DNA of 7,693 nt, taken from contig CAMDRK010000116.1 of NCBI GenBank assembly GCA_945906715.1, positions 1 to 7,693 of the forward strand, in the 5' to 3' direction. Each line of letters starts with the position of its first letter. The stretch's first letter is position 1. The notes under the pieces are model-generated. The model did no database searches, had not been told where the DNA came from, and saw only the letters and a list, made by a program, of their open reading frames with translations. This DNA is from Nitrospira lenta. Its GTDB lineage: Bacteria; Nitrospirota; Nitrospiria; Nitrospirales; Nitrospiraceae. Both the position numbers and the translations under genes were made by a program. This document shows positions 1-5,569 of this stretch, in pieces.

Positions 1-2
1 CC

Positions 3-161
3 GAAATTGATCGGCCTCGCGCCTTCGAAACGCATTCCCCTATTCAATGGTCCATTGGAATGTCGCTTGTACGAATTTGTAATTGTCTCGGGATCGATGC
101 GCAAGCCGATTCCTACATCAAAATAGCAGAGGGCACCGCCTCACCTACACTGGAAACATGA
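3..161 (+). CDS. possible 3' end of an upstream gene (partial)
   Basis: Reading frame 3 is open from the left edge to a TGA at 159-161, giving about 52 codons with no stop. The stop lies three bases before the ATG of the lipoprotein gene (TGA ACC ATG) and in the same frame. That arrangement would suit translational coupling in an operon, and it would help explain why the lipoprotein has only a weak ribosome site. I recognise no domain in the translated tail. Frame 1 is also open for 41 codons here, so the open frame may be chance. The alternative is that this stretch is simply the promoter and leader of the lipoprotein gene. Confidence 0.25.
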   Translation, partial: EIDRPRAFETHSPIQWSIGMSLVRICNCLGIDAQADSYIKIAEGTASPTLET

Positions 162-164
162 ACC

Positions 165-2183
165 ATGACTCGACCCCTGTTGCTTCTTTCCGCTCTGTTC
201 CTCTTCTTGTCGCTTCCCGGCTGCAGCGCCCTGCAGGGTCTCTTCGCATCGATTACCCCACAGTCTTCGACAAACAGTCACAACCACCAATCGGTACTCG
301 ATCAGCTGACGCCGACTGTCAGAAAGGACTTTGAGCAACTCAGCGGATTACGTCACAGAGACCTGCTGTCTGCGCATGAAACAGTCGAGAAAGTTCCGGC
401 GCAATTCAAACGGCGCCTCATAGTCGAGGCGCTCAAACAGCCCTGGGGCGGTCTGACGGATTTGGAGCGCCAGGGGCTCTTACTGGCTGAAATGGCAGCG
501 GGAGGATCCATCAATCTTCCGGCCCTCCTCGATGTGCTGGAAGCCGGCATGGATCGCACCTCCACTTTCTACAAGCCGATTCCTCTACCGACAAACTCTT
601 CACATAAAGAGCTCCTGGCCTTCCTGGTCGGAAGCTTGGAGCATGCATCTCTCCATCGAGACAAGGCGCTCAAGAATTTGACCGAGGCAGAACGGCGTTT
701 TCTGTTTCTGCATGCAGGATCGATAGCCGAACACTTCCTTCCACAAGTTTCAAACCTGTCAGACCGGACGGGCGCGCGAATCAAAGCCGATCTCCGGTTT
801 GCCGAACTGCTCGAAGGACAGGTCGATTATGCCAGCCTCATTGCAGCGGCCCAGGTCCTCGCGCGCCTCGCCAATGAGCGCTGGCTTCAGCAGGTTGCCG
901 CGGCATGGACAAAACCCCTGCCGGCTTCCGCCGTTCCTCCCGGCGTGACCGGTGACGTCCTGTTGGTCCAAGAAACATCCTATGGACTGATTGTCATTGG
1001 CGGCCCTGGACCGAATACCTATGAACTAGACAAATACATCGGACTGATAATCGATGTGGGGGGCAACGATCTCTACCGAGGCATGATTGCCTCGTCTGTC
1101 AACGAAGATCAGGGCAATGCCGTCGTCATCGATCTCAACGGAGACGATACCTATGCCGGGGCTCCTCTCGGGCTGGCCACCGGACGGCTGGGGGTGGGGC
1201 TGCTAATCGATCACAACGGCAACGATGTCTACCAGCTCGGTATGGGGTCGGGAGGCGCTGGATTCGGCGGACTCGGAATCTTATTCGACACAAACGGCGA
1301 CGATGTCTACATGGGCAACCGCTTGACCCAAGGCGCAGCGATAGGAGGGCTCGGCCTCTTGCTCGATGCGGCAGGGAACGACCGCTATACCAGTTATGGT
1401 TTCGCCATCGGATTCGGCGGCCCCCTGGGCGTCGGCGCCGTCATCGATATCTCCGGCAACGACCATTATCAATGCGGCGACACCTATCCCAGCGCCTATA
1501 ATGCGCAAGACGCCCCTAATGGGAAACCGGGCGATCCCCTCTATCAATTCGACTGTTTCGGGCTGGGCGCCGGATCTGGGCAACGGATTCTGACAAAGAA
1601 AATCGAGTGGCAGACCCATAGCTTGGCCGGCGGTTGGGGAATCTTATTGGATATCGAAGGGCGCGACCATTACGAAAGCGCGAACTTCTCACAGGGGCAA
1701 GGCTACTTTTTCGGCGCCGGGATGAAATTAGACTTGGATGGCGACGATGAGCACCATGCCGCTCGCTATGGACATGGCGCCTCCGCCCATTACGGGGTCG
1801 GCCTCTTCATCGACCGGCAGGGAGACGATCATTACGGTTCCTCCGGCCCATTTTACAATGGAGGAGTAGCCTGGGACAGCAGCGTGAGCCTGATGATCGA
1901 TGCAGGAAACGGCCGGGACACCTATGATTTCAACCACTCAAGCGGTCTCGGACGAGCCGACTATGCAAGTTGGGGGCTCTTCATCGACGATGGAGGGACG
2001 GACCAGTACCAAGCCCCATCGGGCTTCGGAGACTCAGCAGAAAAGAGTGTCGCAGGGTTCTTCGATCTCGACGGCAAAGATACCTATAGGCTGCCACCTG
2101 ACGTGTTAATGCCGGACGCTGTTCGCCCCGGCAATGGGAAACTCTTCTTCCATCCCCAGGGTGGAATCTTTGTCGATCGCTAA
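165..2183 (+). CDS. predicted lipoprotein with twelve 26-residue D-x-x-G-x-D-x-Y repeats
   Basis: The 672-residue product begins with a lipoprotein signal: Arg3, a Leu/Phe-rich core at 5-17 and a lipobox L-P-G-C ending at Cys20. It should be lipidated and membrane-anchored, facing the periplasm or the surface. Residues 21-250 look mostly helical, with no domain I recognise. From about 291 on, a unit of hydrophobic strand plus D-x-x-G-x-D-x-Y recurs. Unit start residues are 297, 323, 349, 375, 401, 428, 496, 523, 550, 579, 608 and 634, so the period is 26 with small drifts and one 41-residue insertion after unit six. A degenerate unit (G-G-P-G-P-N-T-Y, 279-286) precedes the array. The acidic loops resemble calcium-binding loops, and the regular period suggests a beta-solenoid; both are inferences. 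The function is unknown. ATG 165 is chosen because it alone gives the signal peptide; its ribosome site (GGAA at 152-155) is weak. Confidence 0.9.
   Translation: MTRPLLLLSALFLFLSLPGCSALQGLFASITPQSSTNSHNHQSVLDQLTPTVRKDFEQLSGLRHRDLLSAHETVEKVPAQFKRRLIVEALKQPWGGLTDLERQGLLLAEMAAGGSINLPALLDVLEAGMDRTSTFYKPIPLPTNSSHKELLAFLVGSLEHASLHRDKALKNLTEAERRFLFLHAGSIAEHFLPQVSNLSDRTGARIKADLRFAELLEGQVDYASLIAAAQVLARLANERWLQQVAAAWTKPLPASAVPPGVTGDVLLVQETSYGLIVIGGPGPNTYELDKYIGLIIDVGGNDLYRGMIASSVNEDQGNAVVIDLNGDDTYAGAPLGLATGRLGVGLLIDHNGNDVYQLGMGSGGAGFGGLGILFDTNGDDVYMGNRLTQGAAIGGLGLLLDAAGNDRYTSYGFAIGFGGPLGVGAVIDISGNDHYQCGDTYPSAYNAQDAPNGKPGDPLYQFDCFGLGAGSGQRILTKKIEWQTHSLAGGWGILLDIEGRDHYESANFSQGQGYFFGAGMKLDLDGDDEHHAARYGHGASAHYGVGLFIDRQGDDHYGSSGPFYNGGVAWDSSVSLMIDAGNGRDTYDFNHSSGLGRADYASWGLFIDDGGTDQYQAPSGFGDSAEKSVAGFFDLDGKDTYRLPPDVLMPDAVRPGNGKLFFHPQGGIFVDR
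1053..2087 (+). repeat. array of twelve 78-base coding repeats
   Basis: This span runs from the first to the last D-x-x-G-x-D-x-Y core of the lipoprotein. Eight of the eleven intervals are 26 or 27 residues (78-81 bases), two are 29, and one is 68 because of an insertion. Unit eight ends in His instead of Tyr (D-L-D-G-D-D-E-H, residues 523-530). Unit ten carries one extra residue (D-A-G-N-G-R-D-T-Y, 579-587). Conservation is clear in the protein but not in the DNA, where synonymous positions differ. This suggests old duplication followed by selection on the fold, not recent tandem expansion. Confidence 0.9.
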
Positions 2184-2267
2184 CATTAAGCGGCCATGGA
2201 CCTCGAACCGATCCATATGTAAGGATACTTCCGGTTCCTCGACTCACCGTTGGAACAACCCAACAAG

Positions 2268-2274
2268 AAAGGAG
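2268..2274 (+). promoter_or_regulatory. ribosome binding site of msrB
   Basis: AAAGGAG lies seven bases before the ATG at 2282. This is strong and well spaced, and it fixes the start of msrB. Confidence 0.85.
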
Positions 2275-2281
2275 CACAACT

Positions 2282-2701
2282 ATGCCGCCAAAGATTGAGA
2301 TCGGTCAGATTGTCAAGGTTGTGAAGACCGATGAGGAATGGAAGAAACTCCTCGCCCCGATGGCCTACGGAGTCCTGCGGCAGGAAAACACCGAACGCCC
2401 CTTTACCGATAACATGCACGACAACAAAAGAACCGGCATCTATTACTGCGCTGGCTGTGACCTCCCGGCCTATTCGTCTGAGCACAAGTTCGACAGTGGA
2501 ACCGGCTGGCCTAGCTTTTGGCAACCGATCGACCCCAAAGTTGTCGAATCCACTACCGATTACAAATTGATCTTTCCCAGAACCGAAGTCCACTGCGCCC
2601 GTTGCGAGGGGCATCAAGGACATATCTTTAAGGATGGCCCCAAACCAACTGGCCTACGCTACTGCATCAACGGTGCGTCGCTGAAGTTTGTGGCTGGTTA
2701 G
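2282..2701 (+). CDS. msrB: peptide-methionine (R)-S-oxide reductase MsrB
   Basis: MsrB reduces the R-epimer of methionine sulfoxide in proteins back to methionine, normally recharged by thioredoxin. The 139-residue product is a complete single-domain enzyme with no signal peptide, so it should be cytoplasmic. Four cysteines in two C-x-x-C pairs (Cys56/Cys59 and Cys105/Cys108) are the structural zinc site of the zinc-containing subgroup. The substrate-pocket motif G-T-G-W-P-S-F-W is at 73-80, the H-x-x-H motif (His111, His114) follows the second pair, and R-Y-C-I-N at 126-130 holds the catalytic Cys128. The only other cysteines are the zinc ligands, so there is no obvious resolving cysteine; regeneration may go directly through a thiol partner. 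The usual Ser/Ala after R-Y-C-I-N is Gly131, a mild difference. It lies 98 bases after the lipoprotein gene and 73 before the DUF3703 gene, on the same strand. Confidence 0.97.
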   Translation: MPPKIEIGQIVKVVKTDEEWKKLLAPMAYGVLRQENTERPFTDNMHDNKRTGIYYCAGCDLPAYSSEHKFDSGTGWPSFWQPIDPKVVESTTDYKLIFPRTEVHCARCEGHQGHIFKDGPKPTGLRYCINGASLKFVAG

Positions 2702-2762
2702 CATGCACGAAAGCAGTCGGGCTACAAAGCGGACCCCTCTCGTTTCTCATGGGTCCAGCGGC

Positions 2763-2769
2763 AAGGAGG
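2763..2769 (+). promoter_or_regulatory. ribosome binding site that decides the DUF3703 GTG start
   Basis: AAGGAGG ends five bases before GTG 2775. The closer ATG at 2771 is in another frame and does not continue into the conserved protein, so GTG 2775 is the start. Confidence 0.75.
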
Positions 2770-2774
2770 TATGA

Positions 2775-3143
2775 GTGAGCGAGTTCGGCCACCGCATTCG
2801 TCCATACGTGGAACGTGAGATTTTTTCCGCATATCAAGCCGCCGCACAAGGGCAACCAGCCATCGCCTTCTCACACCTGGAACGTGCCCACATACTTGGG
2901 CAGGCATCAACGATTGAGCATGTTCGCGCGCATTGGCACATGTTTCTCTGGGGGATCCGTCAGCGCAACGTCCGAGAATGTTTGGGTCAGCTGCTGCGCA
3001 TCGCCGGCGCTGCCATCAGCACTGCTGTAGGCCTGGTTCCGCGGGGAAATACAGGCGGCACAAACGTCAACCCCTTCAAGAGCATGCCGATTCCTCCGGA
3101 GCTTGCAGCGCTGATAGAAGAAGCGCGTACTTCGAGCCAATGA
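2775..3143 (+). CDS. DUF3703 family protein
   Basis: The 122-residue product is soluble, with no signal peptide or membrane span. I place it in DUF3703 from its pattern: L-E-R-A-H-I-L-G-Q (35-43), then H-V-R-A-H-W-H (49-55), G-Q-L-L-R (71-75), G-L-V-P-R-G-N-T-G-G (86-95) and M-P-I-P-P (104-108). The family is short and has no established biochemical role that I know of. Residues 10-60 look helical and carry five histidines (34, 39, 49, 53, 55) plus Trp54, which could form a metal or haem site; that is inference. It starts with GTG behind a strong ribosome site. The 73-base gap from msrB contains only a weak six-base-pair hairpin (2731-2736 with 2751-2756), so co-transcription with msrB is plausible. 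The family assignment is from memory of the motif pattern. Confidence 0.85.
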   Translation: MSEFGHRIRPYVEREIFSAYQAAAQGQPAIAFSHLERAHILGQASTIEHVRAHWHMFLWGIRQRNVRECLGQLLRIAGAAISTAVGLVPRGNTGGTNVNPFKSMPIPPELAALIEEARTSSQ

Positions 3144-3197
3144 CGTCCAACCAGTCTGTCAGAGGGCAGATCGATAACAGTGTAATAAGGAGCAAAG

Positions 3198-3290
3198 CTG
3201 AAAAAAAAAGAACTTGCAAAGAAAGAACATGCTAGCTACGATTCGCGCCATGAAAACTTGCTCATCACCTCAAAGTCTCGAATCCTTTGA
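3198..3290 (+). other. possible CTG-initiated 30-codon leader ORF
   Basis: AAGGAG (3187-3192) sits five bases before a CTG that opens 30 codons, beginning L-K-K-K-E-L-A-K-K-E and ending at TGA 3288-3290. The Lys/Glu-rich beginning looks like a real N-terminus, but CTG is a rare start codon. Three of the lysines come from a run of nine A, which can also be read as promoter DNA. It could be a leader peptide of the peroxidase gene, a decayed gene start or chance. No homologue is known to me. Confidence 0.15.
3201..3242 (+). promoter_or_regulatory. candidate promoter of the cytochrome c peroxidase gene
   Basis: A sigma-70-like arrangement is visible: TTGCAA (3214-3219), a 17-base spacer, then TACGAT (3237-3242). 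Each hexamer matches consensus at four of six positions. A run of nine A at 3201-3209 lies just upstream, where an UP element would sit. Transcription would start near 3249, leaving a leader of about 130 bases before the ATG at 3378. No operator palindrome is evident. This is pattern matching only. Confidence 0.35.
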
Positions 3291-3365
3291 TCTTCCGCGG
3301 TTACAACCCAGAAACGACTGAAAACCAATCAAGGGCAAAGGCCACACCTCATGACAACCCAAACG

Positions 3366-3372
3366 AAAGGAG
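3366..3372 (+). promoter_or_regulatory. ribosome binding site that decides the peroxidase start
   Basis: AAAGGAG lies five bases before ATG 3378. The upstream in-frame ATG 3351 has no comparable site, and it would add nine residues before an already complete signal peptide. Confidence 0.8.
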
Positions 3373-3377
3373 CCCCA

Positions 3378-4484
3378 ATGAAGCCAGCCGTACTGAAAAC
3401 CCAACTCCGACAGGCAGTCGGAGGTTCCTCTCTGTTGCGCAAGAGCTTCCTCGGAGCCTTGGCCATCGGCTCAGTGGCGATGCTCTCGTCCTGGATCGTG
3501 GCGCCAGGCGCGAATGCCGTGATGTCAACCGAGTACAAGTTCAAGATTCCTTTAGGCTTGGAACAAAGTGCCATGGTCATTACTCCCGATAATCCCATGA
3601 CAACCCAGAAAGTCGAGTTAGGCCGAGCCCTATTCTTCGACAGGCGGTTATCGGCTGACAACACGATCGCCTGTGCGAGTTGCCACCTGGCGCAAAAAGG
3701 CTTTACCGACGGCCAACCAGTCTCCACCGGCATCAAGGGCCAAAAGGGCGGCCGTAGCGCGCCGGCATCCTTTAACCGCGTGTTCAGCAGCGTTCAATTT
3801 TGGGACGGCAGGGCCGCCACATTGGAAGATCAATCCATCGGCCCCTTCACGAATCCAATCGAACACGGTTTTGTTAACTACGACGTGATGGTTGCGAAGA
3901 TGAAAAAGATCCCAGGGTATAACGCCCTCTTCCTGCAAACCTTCGGCGAAGACATCACGATCGGCAACGTGGGCAAGGCTATCGCCAGCTTCCAGCGCAC
4001 CGTCCTTTCCGGCAACAGTCCCGCAGACAGATTCGATCAGGGCGGAGAAGCCGGCGCCATTTCACAAGAGGCCCAGCGTGGCCTCCTCCTGTTCCGGGAC
4101 AAGGCTCGCTGCACGAAGTGCCACTCCGGATTCAACTTCACCGACGAAAAGTTTCACAACCTCGGAATCGGCTGGGACGACAACAAGGTCGATCTCGGTC
4201 GTTACATGGTGACCAAGAATGCCGAGGATATCGGCGCCTTTAAAACCCCGACCTTGCGAGAGATCTCCCGAAGCGCACCCTACATGCATGATGGCCGCTT
4301 CAAAAATCTCAACGAAGTTGTGAACTTTTACAATCAAGGTGGCGCCAAGAATCCACACCAGGATCCGTTGATCCTTCCGCTCGAACTGACGGACCAAGAG
4401 AAGAAGGATCTCGTGGAGTTTCTTCGCACACTGAATGGCGAAGGCTGGCAACAGGCCATAGCGCCAAATTCCTTTCCTCAATAG
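3378..4484 (+). CDS. dihaem cytochrome c peroxidase (CcpA/MauG superfamily), periplasmic
   Basis: This enzyme reduces H2O2 to water with electrons from periplasmic cytochromes or cupredoxins. The 368-residue precursor has a Sec-type signal: a basic N-terminus, a hydrophobic core at about 24-42 and likely cleavage after A-N-A (residue 47). Two c-haem motifs are present: C-A-S-C-H (99-103) and C-T-K-C-H (245-249). Trp142 in F-W-D-G-R-A matches the electron-relay Trp94 of Pseudomonas CCP. Glu162 matches its catalytic Glu114, and Met303 in Y-M-H-D-G fits the methionine ligand of the high-potential haem. The residue aligned without gaps to His71, the removable sixth ligand of the peroxidatic haem, is Ile119. 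The enzyme may therefore be permanently open, without needing reductive activation. A substrate other than peroxide cannot be excluded. Its first downstream hairpin is seven bases past the stop. Confidence 0.95.
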   Translation: MKPAVLKTQLRQAVGGSSLLRKSFLGALAIGSVAMLSSWIVAPGANAVMSTEYKFKIPLGLEQSAMVITPDNPMTTQKVELGRALFFDRRLSADNTIACASCHLAQKGFTDGQPVSTGIKGQKGGRSAPASFNRVFSSVQFWDGRAATLEDQSIGPFTNPIEHGFVNYDVMVAKMKKIPGYNALFLQTFGEDITIGNVGKAIASFQRTVLSGNSPADRFDQGGEAGAISQEAQRGLLLFRDKARCTKCHSGFNFTDEKFHNLGIGWDDNKVDLGRYMVTKNAEDIGAFKTPTLREISRSAPYMHDGRFKNLNEVVNFYNQGGAKNPHQDPLILPLELTDQEKKDLVEFLRTLNGEGWQQAIAPNSFPQ

Positions 4485-4490
4485 GACTGA

Positions 4491-4531
4491 AACGGAGCCG
4501 GTGTCGCTATTGGCGAATCACCGGCTCCGTT
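4491..4531 (+). terminator. hairpin downstream of the peroxidase gene
   Basis: Perfect 13-base arms at 4491-4503 and 4519-4531 surround a 15-base loop that can itself pair four more bases (TCGC with GCGA). It begins seven bases after the peroxidase stop, where a terminator belongs. No T-run follows on either strand, so it may be a Rho-dependent or 3'-end-protecting structure and not a classical intrinsic terminator. Confidence 0.6.
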
Positions 4532-4567
4532 GAATTACCCCCGATCGCATAAGCAGTCACGAGATAA

Positions 4568-4612
4568 AGCCAGGGCCGGTTCCGACCATCATGGTCTGGA
4601 CCGGCCCTGGCT
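4568..4612. repeat. long imperfect inverted repeat
   Basis: Arms 4568-4580 and 4600-4612 pair perfectly over 13 bases. With one bulged T on each side the stem continues through CC/GG and GACC/GGTC to a five-base loop (4588-4592), giving about 19 pairs. The + strand has no T-run after it; the - strand has only TTTATC. It could be a second terminator, a REP-like palindrome or a protein-binding site. The arm core GCCGGT is shared with the hairpin at 4491-4531. Confidence 0.55.
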
Positions 4613-4724
4613 GCATTCGACCGTATCTACCAAAGCAATTGAATCATGCGGCTAGCAGGTAGGTAAAAGATGAGGATAAAGACCTTGTTCAGGACACGTT
4701 CATGAATGCCTTCAGAAAACTGAA

Positions 4725-4750
4725 AGGGGGCCAGCCTGAGCTGACCCCCT
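4725..4750 (-). terminator. probable terminator of the - strand secreted-protein gene
   Basis: AGGGGG-C-CAGC (4725-4735) pairs with GCTG-A-CCCCCT (4740-4750) around a four-base CTGA loop, with one C/A mismatch. On the - strand the stem is followed by TTTCAGTTTT, a broken T-run, whereas the + strand is followed by GACAAACC. It therefore fits termination of the - strand gene, whose stop is 77 bases before it. Confidence 0.55.
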
Positions 4751-4827
4751 GACAAACCACAAGGAAAATTTCCGGCCTACTATGGCGATTCTCGAAAAAT
4801 CGAATCGTCACCTACACCGGTTCGGGA

Positions 4828-5208
4828 TTACTGATTAACTTTCAGTAGCCATCCGCCGGTGACTTCACATTGATTGACGCCGCGAGCTTCAATATTAACC
4901 TTTGCGAACCCTCCCGATGGGATCTCAGGAAGCTTGCCGGTTACCTTATATCCGTCTTTATGAGCGGTCACGGTCACTGGTACAGACTGGCCTCGGACCG
5001 TAACCTTAATGCCGTTCGGATAGGCTGCGCCGGTGGCAAAAAATGAAAATCCCGACTGTTGGGCTACTTCTGAATTATTGGCTGGTATGAACTCGGAGAA
5101 ATTAAGCTTCTGGCACATTCCTGTACCAGATCCGCCGTCACCATACGCAAACACGTTGGCCGGGATAGCCAATACAAGTGCGACCCACAGCATGTTTTTT
5201 AATTTCAT
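4828..5208 (-). CDS. small secreted protein with two cysteines, unknown family
   Basis: The 126-residue product starts with a clean Sec signal: Lys2 and Lys4, a hydrophobic core at 6-20 and likely cleavage after V-F-A (residue 21), leaving about 105 mature residues in the periplasm or outside. The mature part opens with a Gly-rich stretch. It then has alternating hydrophobic strands, including I-P-A-N-N-S-E-V (41-48), I-K-V-T-V-R-G (67-73) and F-A-K-V-N-I-E-A (101-108). This fits a small immunoglobulin-like or CopC-like beta-sandwich. Cys32 and Cys114, near the two ends, could form a disulfide. No metal-binding motif is evident. ATG 5208 is preferred to the upstream in-frame ATG 5280 because it starts the signal peptide and has AGAGG seven bases upstream. 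I do not recognise the family; the fold is inference. Confidence 0.8.
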   Translation of the reverse strand: MKLKNMLWVALVLAIPANVFAYGDGGSGTGMCQKLNFSEFIPANNSEVAQQSGFSFFATGAAYPNGIKVTVRGQSVPVTVTAHKDGYKVTGKLPEIPSGGFAKVNIEARGVNQCEVTGGWLLKVNQ

Positions 5209-5215
5209 CGCTAAG

Positions 5216-5220
5216 CCTCT
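5216..5220 (-). promoter_or_regulatory. ribosome binding site that decides the secreted-protein start
   Basis: On the - strand AGAGG lies seven bases before ATG 5208. This supports that start over the in-frame ATG 5280, which would bury the signal peptide behind 24 residues. Confidence 0.7.
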
Positions 5221-5238
5221 TATTATTGTTGTTATTGA

Positions 5239-5338
5239 GTCAGTTGACCGGTTTACTGCTGACTGATGGTTGGTCAGCATTGTCAGCTATTTTTCGATAA
5301 AAAACAACCCCCATGCGATAGAAATGATCTTGGCTGAC
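5239..5338. promoter_or_regulatory. cluster of GTCAGC/GCTGAC motifs, candidate operator
   Basis: GTCAGC or its complement occurs at 5258-5263, 5273-5278, 5282-5287 and 5333-5338, with a near match GTCAGT at 5239-5244. The 5258 and 5273 copies form an inverted repeat with a nine-base loop. The 5273 and 5282 copies are direct repeats nine bases apart. They lie 31 to 130 bases upstream of the - strand secreted-protein start, where a regulator would bind. No known regulator motif is recognised. Confidence 0.3.
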
Positions 5339-5454
5339 TGTCACCCCTGCTGATCTCGTTTCTTTTGACCCAGTTTTTTCAGCGGAGTTATCTGCCAACA
5401 GGCCATCCCCATCGCTTAGCCTGCACCCCCTCCGCCTAAACACCGATGGGCCGC

Positions 5455-5481
5455 TTGACAAGGGCCTGGGAAAGAGCTAAT
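5455..5481 (+). promoter_or_regulatory. candidate promoter of cfa
   Basis: A perfect TTGACA (5455-5460) is followed after 15 bases by GCTAAT (5476-5481), four of six matches to the -10 consensus. The spacer is shorter than ideal. It would leave a leader of about 80 bases before the cfa ATG, containing AGGCG (5485-5489) and CGCCT (5517-5521), which could pair. Confidence 0.35.
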
Positions 5482-5569
5482 CACAGGCGCTTCTTGGGGC
5501 TTTTCAGGGAGACTCACGCCTCCCCCTCAAAAGCAAACCTCTATTTACAAACTCCTGAAGAGGACGATC

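Larger units (their letters stand above)
4485..4827. other. convergent intergenic region with three hairpins, no confident gene
   Basis: These 343 bases separate the 3' ends of the peroxidase gene and the - strand secreted-protein gene. They contain three strong inverted repeats, annotated separately. They also contain a - strand frame free of stops from 4776 to 4627 with no good start codon. The layout suits a bidirectional termination zone. Nothing resembling a tRNA or transposase is visible. Confidence 0.7.
5209..5569. other. divergent intergenic region
   Basis: These 361 bases separate two genes that diverge. The part next to the secreted-protein gene carries a cluster of GTCAGC/GCTGAC motifs. 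The part next to cfa carries a TTGACA hexamer and a GC-rich leader. A weak inverted repeat CCCATCG (5408-5414) / CGATGGG (5444-5450) lies between. The only open frame I see, on the - strand at 5240-5461, has no ribosome site or recognisable protein features. Confidence 0.6.

Noticed and set aside
1..35. - strand gene start at ATG 35 reading off the left edge
   Set aside because: Only twelve codons are visible, and the purine-rich stretch abuts the ATG with no proper spacing.
41..60. Palindrome around TTCAATGG/CCATTGGAA
   Set aside because: Only a short stem with a bulge and almost no loop; no function can be supported.
1053..2087. RTX-type calcium-binding nonapeptide repeats
   Set aside because: The unit is 26 residues with D-x-x-G-x-D-x-Y, not the 9-residue G-G-x-G-x-D motif, and a lipoprotein signal replaces the RTX C-terminal export signal.
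1053..2087. CRISPR array suggested by regular 78-base spacing
   Set aside because: Regularity is at the protein level within one open frame; the DNA units are not identical and there are no spacers.
2731..2756. Terminator between msrB and the DUF3703 gene
   Set aside because: Only six base pairs with a 14-base loop and no T-run; too weak to separate the genes.
2771..2774. ATG 2771 as the DUF3703 start
   Set aside because: It is in a different frame from the conserved protein; GTG 2775 is in frame and correctly spaced.
3351..3377. Upstream ATG 3351 as the peroxidase start
   Set aside because: ATG 3378 has AAAGGAG five bases upstream and begins a complete signal peptide; 3351 has no comparable site.
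4062..4481. 139-codon - strand open frame inside the peroxidase gene
   Set aside because: Antisense shadow; the + strand encodes the second haem motif and the conserved C-terminus here.
5209..5280. ATG 5280 as the start of the - strand secreted protein
   Set aside because: It would put 24 polar residues before the signal peptide; ATG 5208 has its own AGAGG and starts the signal.
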